Source of the DNA: Lysobacter sp. KIS68-7
GTDB lineage: Bacteria; Pseudomonadota; Gammaproteobacteria; Xanthomonadales; Xanthomonadaceae
Reading direction: 5' to 3'
DNA: 64,000 nt
Assembly (NCBI RefSeq): GCF_021284745.1
Contig: NZ_CP089925.1
Span: forward strand, 2,851,001-2,915,000
Shown here piece by piece: positions 56,679 through 64,000 of this stretch. Within the stretch, counting starts at the first letter, position 1. The number at the start of each line of letters is the position of its first letter. A program made the position numbers and the translations under genes. The notes under the pieces were generated by a model, which had not been told where the DNA came from, made no database searches, and saw only the letters and a list, made by a program, of their open reading frames with translations.

Positions 56679-58118
56679 TCACTCGGCCAGTGGCTCGACC
56701 CCCTCGGGCGCCGCGTCCGGCATCCTGGCGCGGACGACCAGCCATCCGTAGAGGCCCGCCGCGGCCGCACACGCGGCCCCGAGCAGGAAGGCCACGCGAT
56801 AGCCCCCGTTGAGCGCGGCCCGCAGCTCCGCACCCGCGGCCTGCAGGGATGCGGTTTCGGCGGCCGCGAAGCTCGCCAGCACGGCCAGCCCCAGCGCCCC
56901 GCCCATCATGAAGGCGGTGTTGACCAGGCCCGACGCCAGGCCCGAGTCGGACGGCGCGACATCGCTCATCGCCGCGAGAAGCACCGGATTCAGGGCCATG
57001 CCCGCCCCGAACCCGAGCAGCACCATGCCCGGCAGGACGTGCGTGGCGAAATCGCCCTCGACCGGCGCGAAGGCGAACAGCGACAGCCCCGCCGCCGCGA
57101 GCAGCAGGCCCACCGCGATCGGCCCCCGGATGCCGAAGCGCATGACGATCCTCGCCGAGAGCCCGAGCGAGAACGCGGCCATGATCAGGTTGGCCGGCAG
57201 GAAGGCCAGGCCCACCTGCATCGGCCCGTAGCCGAGCACGAGCTGCATGTAGAGCGCGGAGAGGAAGAACCACGCGAACATCGCCGCGGCCCACAGCACG
57301 CCGATCACGTTGGCCGCCGCCACGTTGCGCAGGCGGAACATGCCCAGCGGCATCAGCGGTTCGCGCACGCGCGCTTCGATCGCGAGGAACGCGGCGAGCA
57401 GCACCACCGCCGCCGCCAGCATCCCGAGCGTTTGCGTGGAGGTCCATCCGATCTCGTTGCCGTTGACGATGGCGTACACCGCCAGCATCAGCGCCGCCGT
57501 CACCGTGATCGCACCGGCGACATCGAGCTTGCCGCCCGCCGCATGCCCGCTGCCGCCCGGCAACAACCGCAGGCACCACGCGAATACGACCGCGCCGAGC
57601 GGAATGTTCACCAGGAAGATCCAGTGCCAATCCAGCGTGCTGGTGAGCAGCCCGCCGAGCAACACGCCGACGCTGCCGCCGCCGGCACACACGAAGCCGT
57701 AGATGCCCATCGCCTTCGCGCGGTCGGCGGGCGTCTGGAACAGCATCATGATCAGCGACAGCGCGACGGCGGTGACCACCGCGCCGCCCACGCCCTGCAC
57801 CGCGCGCGCGGCGACGAGCATGCCCTGCGAATGCGCGAGCCCGCAGGCCAGCGACGCACCGGTGAACACCACGATGCCCGCGAGGAACAGCCGCCGGTGC
57901 CCGTACAGATCGCCGAGCCGCCCGCCGAGCAGCAGGAAGCCGCCGAAGGTGAGCATGTAGGCGTTGACCACCCACACGAGCGAGGCGTCGGTGAAGCGCA
58001 GGTCCGTTTTGATGGACGGCAGTGCGACGTTCACGATGGTGGTGTCGAGCACGATCATCAGCACGCCCAGGCACAGGACGATCAGGGCGAGCCAGCGGCG
58101 GCGTTCTTCGAGTTGCAT
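56679..58118 (-). CDS. MFS transporter, DHA2 (14-helix) family
   Basis: A 479-aa drug/H+ antiporter-type permease with about 14 hydrophobic helices. Family motifs: LDTTIVNVALPSI in TM1, GGRLGDLYGHRRLF (motif A) after TM2, ARAVQGVGGAVVTA (motif B), and VLLGGLLTSTLDWHWIFLVN (motif C region, cut here). Such proteins export drugs, dyes or other toxic compounds alone or with an adaptor; no adaptor gene is next to it. The start Met precedes LEERRRWLALIVLCLG. It ends about 70 bp upstream of the pilus promoter region on the same strand. Confidence 0.92.
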   Translation of the reverse strand: MQLEERRRWLALIVLCLGVLMIVLDTTIVNVALPSIKTDLRFTDASLVWVVNAYMLTFGGFLLLGGRLGDLYGHRRLFLAGIVVFTGASLACGLAHSQGMLVAARAVQGVGGAVVTAVALSLIMMLFQTPADRAKAMGIYGFVCAGGGSVGVLLGGLLTSTLDWHWIFLVNIPLGAVVFAWCLRLLPGGSGHAAGGKLDVAGAITVTAALMLAVYAIVNGNEIGWTSTQTLGMLAAAVVLLAAFLAIEARVREPLMPLGMFRLRNVAAANVIGVLWAAAMFAWFFLSALYMQLVLGYGPMQVGLAFLPANLIMAAFSLGLSARIVMRFGIRGPIAVGLLLAAAGLSLFAFAPVEGDFATHVLPGMVLLGFGAGMALNPVLLAAMSDVAPSDSGLASGLVNTAFMMGGALGLAVLASFAAAETASLQAAGAELRAALNGGYRVAFLLGAACAAAAGLYGWLVVRARMPDAAPEGVEPLAE

Positions 58119-58143
58119 GCGGGGGTCCGTTGTCGTGGCGGGG

Positions 58144-58566
58144 TCAGTGCTTCGCGCCGCGCAGCAGTTCGGCGCTGCGCTCCTGCACGTCCTTCGGCAC
58201 CACGTCGCCGAAATCCTCGAGTTCGTAGACCGGGCGGATCTCGATGTCGGAGTCTTCGTCCGGCATCGGGTTCGGGCAACGCTTCGCCCATTCGATCGCC
58301 TCTTCCATCGATTGCACCTGCCACAGCCAGAACCCCGCGACGAGTTCCTTGGTTTCGGCGAACGGACCGTCCGTGACCGTGCGATTGCGGCCGGAGAAGC
58401 GCACGCGCGCGCCGGCGGAGGACGGCTTGAGCCCTTCCCCCGCGAGGAGGATGCCGGCCTTGGCCAGTTGTTCGTTGAACTCGCCCATTTCGCGGAAGAG
58501 TTCTTCTGTGGGCATCACGCCCGCCTCGGAATTGGGGGTCGCCTTGACGAAGACCATGACGCGCAT
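58144..58566 (-). CDS. YciI/DGPF-domain protein
   Basis: A 140-aa single-domain protein of the YciI-related DGPF family. MRVMVFVKATPNSEAG opens a ferredoxin-like fold; the signature DGPF is at residues 66-69 (TVTDGPFAETKELVAGFW). Conserved FAETKE and PVYELEDFG follow. Members are usually encoded beside ECF42 sigma factors and are thought to be their targets or sensors; the sigma gene here is ~9 kb away. AGGAG precedes the ATG. Biochemical function unknown. Confidence 0.9.
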   Translation of the reverse strand: MRVMVFVKATPNSEAGVMPTEELFREMGEFNEQLAKAGILLAGEGLKPSSAGARVRFSGRNRTVTDGPFAETKELVAGFWLWQVQSMEEAIEWAKRCPNPMPDEDSDIEIRPVYELEDFGDVVPKDVQERSAELLRGAKH

Positions 58567-58681
58567 GACGTGCTCCTGTGTGGTCGTGTGGGGGTTACGA
58601 CTGGAACGACGAACGGCGGGATCGGGAATCGACACGATCCGCCAAATTTTGTTCCGGCGTCGGAATGCGGCCCGGACAAGG

Positions 58682-58707
58682 CGACGGCGGCCCGGGGGCC
58701 GCCGTCG
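58682..58707. terminator. 12-bp GC hairpin, probable terminator
   Basis: CGACGGCGGCCC-gg-GGGCCGCCGTCG, a perfect stem 24 bp beyond the stop of the minus-strand lipoprotein gene. No T-run follows on the minus strand, so intrinsic termination is uncertain; it may protect the mRNA 3' end. Confidence 0.5.
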
Positions 58708-58730
58708 AAAACGTTCCAGCGAGAAGCCGA

Positions 58731-59168
58731 TTACTTCTTGGCCGGCGCGCCCGCTGCGTCGCTCGCCGCTTGCTTGGCGGCGTCCTTCGCTGCGGAGGCC
58801 GCGTCCTTGGCGGCATCCTTCGCTGCGCCCGCCGCTTCCTTGGCGGCGTCCGTCGCGGTGGCGGCGGCGTCGGCGGCCGAAGGTTCGGTCGTCGGCGTCA
58901 TGTCGCTCGCCTCGCCGGTGGCCGGCGCCGTCGCCGACGACGGCATCGCAGCGGTCGAAGGCATGGCAGGCGTCATCGGCGCGCCAGGCATCGTCTCGGC
59001 CGGCGTCATCGGCGCAGGCGGCATGGTCTCCGCAGGCGCTGCCGCCGTCGAAGCGGCCGGCTCTGTCGGCGTGGCTTCTTCGTGCTTCGTGCAGCCCGCC
59101 AGACCGAGTGCCAACAACGCACCGCAAGCCAGCGCGAGCCGGGTCTTGTACAACGTGTCGTTCCGCAT
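58731..59168 (-). CDS. Lipoprotein with Ala/Lys heptad tail
   Basis: A 145-aa low-complexity lipoprotein. Lipobox LAGC gives Cys26. Residues ~30-95 are Pro/Thr/Ala/Met-rich with repeats of PAETMPPAPMTPAETMPGAP type; residues ~100-145 are AAKDAAKDAASAAKDAAKQA, an amphipathic helix like those in late-embryogenesis-type or Lpp-like proteins. A strong GGAGGAGG precedes the ATG. It may tether to the cell wall or stabilise the envelope; no family assigned. Confidence 0.75.
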   Translation of the reverse strand: MRNDTLYKTRLALACGALLALGLAGCTKHEEATPTEPAASTAAAPAETMPPAPMTPAETMPGAPMTPAMPSTAAMPSSATAPATGEASDMTPTTEPSAADAAATATDAAKEAAGAAKDAAKDAASAAKDAAKQAASDAAGAPAKK

Positions 59169-59306
59169 GCTGCCTCCTCCTCGTCCGGGCACCGCTGCCC
59201 GCGTTGGGTGCGGGAGGAATACGGGAAACGCCGTGACGACCCGGTGGTCGTCGTGTTCAGACTGCGTAAGCCGGCGCGCGAACGCATGCTCGGCCGTGGG
59301 CGCAGT

Positions 59307-59522
59307 TCAGGGTCGGCGCCAGCCGTGTTCCTCCATGCATTGGTCGAACGCTCCCTCGCGCTGCTTGCCCGCGGGAAGGTCCTGCGTTTTCGTGTCGCAA
59401 TCGGCCTGCGCCGTATCGAACGGCGTCGCGCCCTTGCCGGTCCACCCGTGGTTGCCGGTGGCGCAGCCCGCGAGGAGCGCGGCGACCAGGCAGGCGAACT
59501 TGAGGGGCGAACGCTGGCGCAT
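59307..59522 (-). CDS. Small lipoprotein, 71 aa
   Basis: A short lipoprotein with lipobox LLAGC (Cys20). The mature part (~51 residues) contains two further Cys (ADCDTK and DQCMEEHGW) likely forming a disulfide. The C-terminal CMEEHGW pattern occurs in several small proteobacterial lipoproteins. Function unknown. It lies between LtrA and the Ala/Lys lipoprotein gene on the same strand, with over 65 bp on each side. Confidence 0.75.
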   Translation of the reverse strand: MRQRSPLKFACLVAALLAGCATGNHGWTGKGATPFDTAQADCDTKTQDLPAGKQREGAFDQCMEEHGWRRP

Positions 59523-59589
59523 CGAAGGATCCGGCCGAGGGCAATGGCGCGCATCCTGCCCCAACTACGGCCGCTTGTCGCGTCCCCCC

Positions 59590-60798
59590 TCACGCCTCCA
59601 CGGGAGGACGCGCCCCGCGCCGGATCGCCAGCGATTCCCAGGCCGCGACCACCAACAGCACGCCGTTGGCGATCAGCGCCAATGCGAGCGGCGAGAGCAC
59701 GCCTGCCCATGCGAGCCCCGCCACCGCACCGAACATCGCCAGCCCCACCAGGTGCGACAGCGGCGGCGCACGGCGATTGTTGGTGATCCATTTGAAGAGC
59801 GCGTTTCCGAGCAGGTACAGCCACGGCCCGCCGATCACCACCGCGAGCCCGAAGCGCGGCACCTGGTGCGGATGCGCGAGCACGAGTTCATCGGCGACCG
59901 CGCACACGATGATGCCCGCGACGATCAGGATGTGCGCATACGTGTAAGCCGAACGCGCTTCGCGGCCCGGATCGCGCGCGCTCTCGATGCGGCGCGTCGC
60001 GCGCGGTGCACCGGTGTCGAAATAGATCCACCACAAGAGCACCGAACCGAGCACGGCGTTGGCGAAGGCGAGCAGCGTGTCGCCGTTCCAGTCGAGCGCA
60101 GCGAAGGTGGCGCCGGTGACGAGCAGCGATTCGCCGAGCGCGATGATGATGAACAACCCGCAGCGTTCCGCGAGGTGGCCGCCGACGACATCCCAGTCCT
60201 CGATCGTCGACCGCCCCAGCCCCGGCACCCAGAAGTACGCGAGCGGCGCGATCGTCTCGATCGCCAGCGCGAGCGCCCACCAGCCGAAGCGCACGTCGTG
60301 CGTATTGAACGCACCCACGATCCAGCACACCGATGACACCAACAGCCACGCGAGGATGCGCTGGAAGTTGCGGCGCATGTTCGGGTGTTCGCCGCGCACG
60401 GCCCACAGGAAGAACACGGTGCGGCCCAGCTGCATCGCCACGTAGGCGCAGGCGAAGACCATGCCGCGCGAATCGAAGGCCTGCGGGATCGCCACCGACA
60501 CGCACAGCCCCGCGAGCATCAGCGCGAGCACGGCCACGCGCACGGGAATGCGTTCCGGGTCGAGCCAGTTGGTCACCCACGAGGTGTTGATCCACACCCA
60601 CCACACACCGAGCAGCAGCAGGCCGACCTGCGCCATGCCCGCGGGCGTGAGGCCGGCCAGCAGCGTGTGCGAGAGCTGCGTCACGGCGAAGACGAACACC
60701 AGGTCGAAGAACAGTTCGACGAAACCGACCTTGCCGCTGTCGTGTTCACCGCGCGTGCGCAGGAGCGAAGTGCGGGGGCGGCGCAGGGTCGCGGGCAT
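59590..60798 (-). CDS. ltrA: LtrA family membrane protein
   Basis: A 402-aa polytopic protein of the low-temperature-requirement A family, about 11 helices. VGFVELFFDLVFVFAVTQLSH is the LtrA signature; EHPNMRRNFQRILAWL and ERCGLFIIIALGESLLVTG are also conserved. Listeria LtrA is needed for growth in the cold; molecular function is unknown. The ATG has TATGAT exactly 6 nt upstream and is only 17 bp from the divergent sirtuin start, so promoter and start codons overlap. Confidence 0.92.
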   Translation of the reverse strand: MPATLRRPRTSLLRTRGEHDSGKVGFVELFFDLVFVFAVTQLSHTLLAGLTPAGMAQVGLLLLGVWWVWINTSWVTNWLDPERIPVRVAVLALMLAGLCVSVAIPQAFDSRGMVFACAYVAMQLGRTVFFLWAVRGEHPNMRRNFQRILAWLLVSSVCWIVGAFNTHDVRFGWWALALAIETIAPLAYFWVPGLGRSTIEDWDVVGGHLAERCGLFIIIALGESLLVTGATFAALDWNGDTLLAFANAVLGSVLLWWIYFDTGAPRATRRIESARDPGREARSAYTYAHILIVAGIIVCAVADELVLAHPHQVPRFGLAVVIGGPWLYLLGNALFKWITNNRRAPPLSHLVGLAMFGAVAGLAWAGVLSPLALALIANGVLLVVAAWESLAIRRGARPPVEA

Positions 60799-60810
60799 CG
60801 GCGCATCATA
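60799..60810 (-). promoter_or_regulatory. -10 element abutting the ltrA start codon
   Basis: On the minus strand TATGAT (five of six to consensus), GCGCCG, then ATG. The whole divergent gap to the sirtuin gene is 17 bp, so ltrA cannot have a normal leader; a leaderless mRNA is implied if this box is used. Confidence 0.5.
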
Positions 60811-60815
60811 CGGGC

Positions 60816-61655
60816 ATGCCTGCCACGGCCGTCCACGCCCCTGCCCTCGCCGATTGGTTGCGCGCGCACCCGCGCGTGTTCGTGCTGACCGGCGCGGGCT
60901 GCAGCACCGGATCGGGCATTCCGGATTACCGTGATCGCGACGGCGCGTGGAAGCGCAGGCCGCCGGTCACGTACCAGGCCTTCGTCGGGGATCCGGCGAC
61001 GCGAGCGCGTTACTGGGCGCGCAGCCTTGCGGGCTGGCCGATGGTGTCGCGCGCGCGGCCGAACGCGGCGCATCGCGCGCTGGCGGAACTGCAGGCGCGA
61101 GGTCGCATAGCGCGGCTGGTCACGCAGAACGTGGATGGCTTGCACCAACGTGCGGGCAGCGTCGATGTGCTCGACCTGCATGGACGCATCGACGCGGTGC
61201 GTTGCCTCGCCTGCGATGCGCGCGTTGCGCGCGAGGACGTGCAGGCGCAGTTGATCGCGTGCAATCCGGAATGGACGCACGCGGTGGAGGAAGCGGCGAT
61301 CGCACCGGACGGCGATGCGGACCTGGACGCGATCGACACGACGGCGTTCGTCGCGCCGCGTTGTGCAGCGTGCGGAGGCTTGCTCAAACCCGATGTGGTG
61401 TTCTTCGGCGAGAACGTGCCGCGCACGCGGGTGGATGCGGCGCAGCAGGCCTTGCAGGCGAGCGACGCGATGCTCGTCGCGGGTTCTTCGCTGATGGTCT
61501 ATTCGGGCTATCGCTTCGCCCTGAAGGCGCGCGAAGCCGGACTGCCGCTTGCGCTGCTGAGCCTGGGGACCACGCGGGCCGATGCGTTGGCGACGCTGAA
61601 GCTCGATGCCGAGTGCGGACAGACCCTCGAAATGGCCGTCGCTTCGCTCGAATAG
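60816..61655 (+). CDS. Sirtuin-type NAD-dependent protein deacylase
   Basis: A 279-aa Sir2 enzyme of the class resembling SIRT4 and long bacterial sirtuins. NAD-binding motifs GAGCSTGSGIPDYRD and TQNVDGLHQRAG are intact, with the catalytic His in DLHGRIDAV. A zinc module carries CLAC and CAAC, about 50 residues apart, with a long insert between (PEWTHAVEEAAIAPDGDADLD, cut here). Further conserved residues are FFGENVP and GSSLMVYSG. It removes acyl groups from Lys residues in the cytoplasm. The start is 17 bp from the divergent ltrA start. Confidence 0.92.
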   Translation: MPATAVHAPALADWLRAHPRVFVLTGAGCSTGSGIPDYRDRDGAWKRRPPVTYQAFVGDPATRARYWARSLAGWPMVSRARPNAAHRALAELQARGRIARLVTQNVDGLHQRAGSVDVLDLHGRIDAVRCLACDARVAREDVQAQLIACNPEWTHAVEEAAIAPDGDADLDAIDTTAFVAPRCAACGGLLKPDVVFFGENVPRTRVDAAQQALQASDAMLVAGSSLMVYSGYRFALKAREAGLPLALLSLGTTRADALATLKLDAECGQTLEMAVASLE

Positions 61656-61680
61656 GCCTTTCGCCCCCATGACTTACGAC

Positions 61681-61714
61681 CTAGACAATTTGGTCTAGAC
61701 AAACCGTTCTAGAC
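61681..61714. promoter_or_regulatory. Three phased CTAGAC repeats, candidate BlaI-type operator
   Basis: CTAGAC occurs at 61681, 61695 and 61709, exactly 14 bp apart; the middle copy is part of the palindrome GTCTAGAC (61693-61700). The array ends 39 bp before the BlaI-like repressor gene. BlaI/MecI repressors bind dyads upstream of their own genes, so autoregulation is likely. Confidence 0.6.
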
Positions 61715-61753
61715 GGCGTAGCGTGCGTCGGCAAGTCCAAAGGCCACGCCCGA

Positions 61754-62140
61754 ATGTCCGATCGCAAGCCCACCGCCGCCGAACTCGATCTCCTGCGCAC
61801 CTTGTGGGAGCTCGGCCCGGCTACCGTGAAGGACGCCCACCAGGCCATGCAGGCCGAGCGGCCGAGCCTGACCTACGCCAACGTCCTGCGCCTGATGCAG
61901 GTGATGCACGGCAAGGGCCTGCTCACCCGCGACGAAAGCCAGCGCTCGCACGTCTATGCCCCGGCGCAGGCGCAGGACGCGCTTCAAACCAACCTGCTCA
62001 CCGACCTCATCCAGAAAGCATTCGCCGGCTCCGGCAAGCACCTGGTCCTCGCCGCACTCGATGCGCACGTGACCGATGCCGAACGCGAGGAGATCCGGCG
62101 CCTGCTCGAGGACACCGCGAAGGAGTCGCCCGATGAGTGA
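61754..62140 (+). CDS. BlaI/MecI/CopY-family transcriptional repressor
   Basis: A 128-aa winged-helix repressor: PTAAELDLLRTLWELGPATV is the family start, and SLTYANVLRLMQVMHGKGLL the recognition helix and wing. The C-terminal ~50 residues give dimerisation and the site normally cut when the partner sensor fires. It overlaps the M56 peptidase gene by 8 bp (ATGAGTGA). In known systems the sensor peptidase triggers cleavage of this repressor and de-repression of target genes. No beta-lactamase gene is visible here, so the target lies outside or the signal is different. Confidence 0.94.
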   Translation: MSDRKPTAAELDLLRTLWELGPATVKDAHQAMQAERPSLTYANVLRLMQVMHGKGLLTRDESQRSHVYAPAQAQDALQTNLLTDLIQKAFAGSGKHLVLAALDAHVTDAEREEIRRLLEDTAKESPDE

Positions 62141-64000
62141 ATTCACCGCTGCGCTGGTGCCCGCCGTCGGGCAGGCGCTGATCCAATTCACCTGGCAGGG
62201 CGCGCTGATCGGTGCGCTGGCGGCGATTGCGTTGCGGATCGCGCGCGAGGCACGGCCGCAGGTGCGGTATGCGATCGCCTGCATCGCCATGCTCGCCTGC
62301 GTGGTGGTGCCGGTCGCGAGCGTGCTGCTGGCGTTCGGCGATGCGCAGACCGGGGCCTTCATCGCAGCGCGTGCGCCCATTCGATTCATCGAAGCCTCGA
62401 ACGATGCGGTTGTCGCGCTCGATTGGCGCACGCGGCTCGAGACGATGTCGCCGCTGATCGTCGCACTGTGGGCCACCGGGGCCAGCGTGTTCTGCCTGCG
62501 CACACTGTTCGGCGTGGCGTGGGTGGCACGCATGCGCGCGACCACGCAATCCCCGCTGCAAGCGCAATGGCAAGCGCGCCTGGATGCGCTGGCCGAACGC
62601 TTCGGCCTGCGCGGCGTTGCGCTGCGCCTGGTCGATGCGCTCGATTCGCCGGTCGCCGCAGGTTGGTTGCGCCCCGTCGTGCTGCTGCCGACGTCGGTCG
62701 CGCTGCGCATGCCGGTGGAACTCGTCGATGCCCTGCTCGCCCACGAACTCGCCCACGTGCGTCGTCACGATTACCTGGTGAACCTGCTGCAGCGCGCGGT
62801 CGAAGCGCTGTTGTTCTACCACCCGGTGACCTGGTGGCTGTCGCGTCGCGTGCGCATCGAACGCGAACTCATCGCCGACCGCCTCGCCGCCGATGCCATC
62901 GGCGATCCGCGCCGCCTCGCCGTCGCACTCGCGGCCTTGTCCGAACTTCCCGTCCGCCCCGCCCTTCCCCACCTCGCACATGCCGCCCATGGAGGCCAGC
63001 TGATGTCCCGCATCCAGCAATTGATCCGCTCGCAGTCGCGTGCCCAGCGCACCCCGCCGGCCGGACGCGTCGCGCTTCCCCTCATCGGCATCGCCGCGGC
63101 GTGCGTGGCCTTCTATGCGCAGGCGCAGATCGGTCACGCGCCCAACATCGCGACGCCCGCCGTCACTGCCCGGCCTGTTGTTGCAAGCGCCCCGAGCGCC
63201 ATGGCCACGCCTGTCGTCGCCGCGTCTCCCGCAGTGAAGGCAACGCCCGTCGTGGCCGCCACGCCCGCCGTGCAGGCCACGCCCGTCGTCGCGCAAGTCA
63301 CGCACTTCGGCAACGACAAGGACCGCGACGCCTGGGCCATCGTGCGCAAGGGCGAGGACGGTTACTCGATGTCCGGCTCCGCGGGCGACATGCACGACAT
63401 CGACGCCGCCAAGCGCGCGCTGCAGGACGACTTCGTGTGGTATCGCCACGCCGGCAAGGCCTACGTGATCGACGATCCCGCGATCGTCGCGCGCGCCCGG
63501 GCCGCGTGGAAGAACACCGACGCACTCGGCAAGCAGATGTCCGCCCTCGGCGACCAGATGTCGGTGCACGGCAACAAGATGGAAGCGCTCGGCAAGCAGA
63601 TGGAAGCCCTGTCGAAGGACAACACCCCCTCGGCGGCGATGATGCAGGCGAGCGAGCGCATGAGCGCGCTGGGCAAGCAGCAGAGCGAACTCGCCGGCCG
63701 CCAGCAGCTGATCGCGATGAAGCAGCGCAAGGCCGACAGCGACGCCGAGAACGCGAAGCTCGATGCGGAAATGGACAAGCTCGGCGAAGAGATGGACAAG
63801 CTCGGCGAACAGATGGATGCGCAGGGCGCGATCGTCGATCGCGAATCGGCGAAGCTCGATCGCAACAGCGAACCGATGGATGCGCTGGGCCGCCAGATGG
63901 ACGAAGCGTCCAAGCCGATGGACGAACTCGGCAAACAGATGGATGCGCTCGGCAAGCAGCAGGAAATCGAAGCACGCAAGGCCGAGAAGACGCTCAGGGC
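62133..64000 (+). CDS. M56-family (BlaR1-like) sensor metallopeptidase, incomplete
   Basis: The gene continues beyond the right edge; 622 codons are visible. The N-terminal half has membrane helices and a zinc motif HELAH at residues 204-208 (LLAHELAHVRRHDYLVNLLQ), with the later Glu in RRVRIERELIADRLAADAIG. Another helix (~310-330) leads to a linker with repeated ATPVV/ATPAV units. After a domain around VTHFGNDKDRDAW there is a long stretch (from residue ~465) of LGKQM/LGEEM heptads, probably a coiled coil in the periplasm. It replaces the penicillin-binding sensor domain of BlaR1. It overlaps the repressor gene by 8 bp. Confidence 0.9.
   Translation, partial: MSEFTAALVPAVGQALIQFTWQGALIGALAAIALRIAREARPQVRYAIACIAMLACVVVPVASVLLAFGDAQTGAFIAARAPIRFIEASNDAVVALDWRTRLETMSPLIVALWATGASVFCLRTLFGVAWVARMRATTQSPLQAQWQARLDALAERFGLRGVALRLVDALDSPVAAGWLRPVVLLPTSVALRMPVELVDALLAHELAHVRRHDYLVNLLQRAVEALLFYHPVTWWLSRRVRIERELIADRLAADAIGDPRRLAVALAALSELPVRPALPHLAHAAHGGQLMSRIQQLIRSQSRAQRTPPAGRVALPLIGIAAACVAFYAQAQIGHAPNIATPAVTARPVVASAPSAMATPVVAASPAVKATPVVAATPAVQATPVVAQVTHFGNDKDRDAWAIVRKGEDGYSMSGSAGDMHDIDAAKRALQDDFVWYRHAGKAYVIDDPAIVARARAAWKNTDALGKQMSALGDQMSVHGNKMEALGKQMEALSKDNTPSAAMMQASERMSALGKQQSELAGRQQLIAMKQRKADSDAENAKLDAEMDKLGEEMDKLGEQMDAQGAIVDRESAKLDRNSEPMDALGRQMDEASKPMDELGKQMDALGKQQEIEARKAEKTLR

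Noticed and set aside
59236-59251. Short hairpin ACGACC-cggt-GGTCGT between the two lipoprotein genes
   Set aside because: Only a 6-bp stem, no T-run, and not placed at a gene end; too weak to call a terminator or operator.

Overview
The window is dense, GC-rich (roughly two thirds G+C) chromosomal DNA. The gene families point to a gammaproteobacterium of the Xanthomonadaceae/Lysobacteraceae, Lysobacter-like: a FimU-PilV-PilW-PilX-PilY1-PilE minor-pilin cluster, an Ada-AlkA fusion, a LytTR regulator next to an acyltransferase, a Lys/Ala-rich histone-like protein, SelO, RluF and many secreted peptidases and lipoproteins. This placement rests on recognised protein families and synteny, not on an rRNA gene. 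I see no tRNA, rRNA, CRISPR array, insertion sequence, phage module or replication origin. No gene-free gap exceeds about 240 bp; the longest are 27682-27915 (leader of the cold-shock gene) and 34244-34435 (an inverted-repeat element).

Region 1 (1-7278): a truncated LysR regulator gene diverges from an operon encoding a small membrane protein, an atypical SDR protein and a MexE/MexF/OprN-type RND efflux pump. Region 2 (7295-15936): housekeeping and redox genes (DUF488, an ABC1-family kinase, ferredoxin-NADP reductase, glutathione peroxidase, a CBS protein), a divergent LytTR/acyltransferase pair and a periplasmic M3 peptidase. Region 3 (16004-27378): a YdeP-like molybdopterin oxidoreductase, the giant helicase Lhr, Cfa, an RsiV-like lipoprotein and a membrane-anchored TPR protein. 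Region 4 (27472-34243): cold-shock protein, RluF, GNAT, a histone H1-like protein, rhomboid protease, GST, an M14 peptidase and a three-domain lipoprotein.

Region 5 (34278-43823): the inverted-repeat element, a YdeI/ThpR pair, a barnase/barstar pair, Uup, SelO, an M1 aminopeptidase with a coupled small membrane protein, an SDR protein lacking catalytic residues and a low-GC SMI1/KNR4 gene. Region 6 (43886-49784): HD protein, NTF2-like protein, HAF-repeat protein, Ada-AlkA, a GIY-YIG-like protein and an ECF42-type sigma factor. Region 7 (49816-56525): the type IV pilus minor-pilin operon on the minus strand with a recognisable promoter. Region 8 (56679-64000): DHA2 MFS transporter, DGPF protein, two lipoproteins, LtrA, a sirtuin, and a BlaI/M56 (BlaR1-like) regulatory pair cut by the window end.

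Cross-cutting signals: several genes (uup, selO, the LytTR gene, ltrA, alkA) have a -10-like hexamer exactly 6-7 nt before the start codon, suggesting leaderless mRNAs. Candidate operators are visible for LysR, LytTR and BlaI regulators. A 19/20-matching direct repeat lies upstream of both the HAF gene and alkA. No complete novel system is obvious; the best candidates for something undescribed are these regulatory repeats, the inverted-repeat element and the degenerate SDR proteins.
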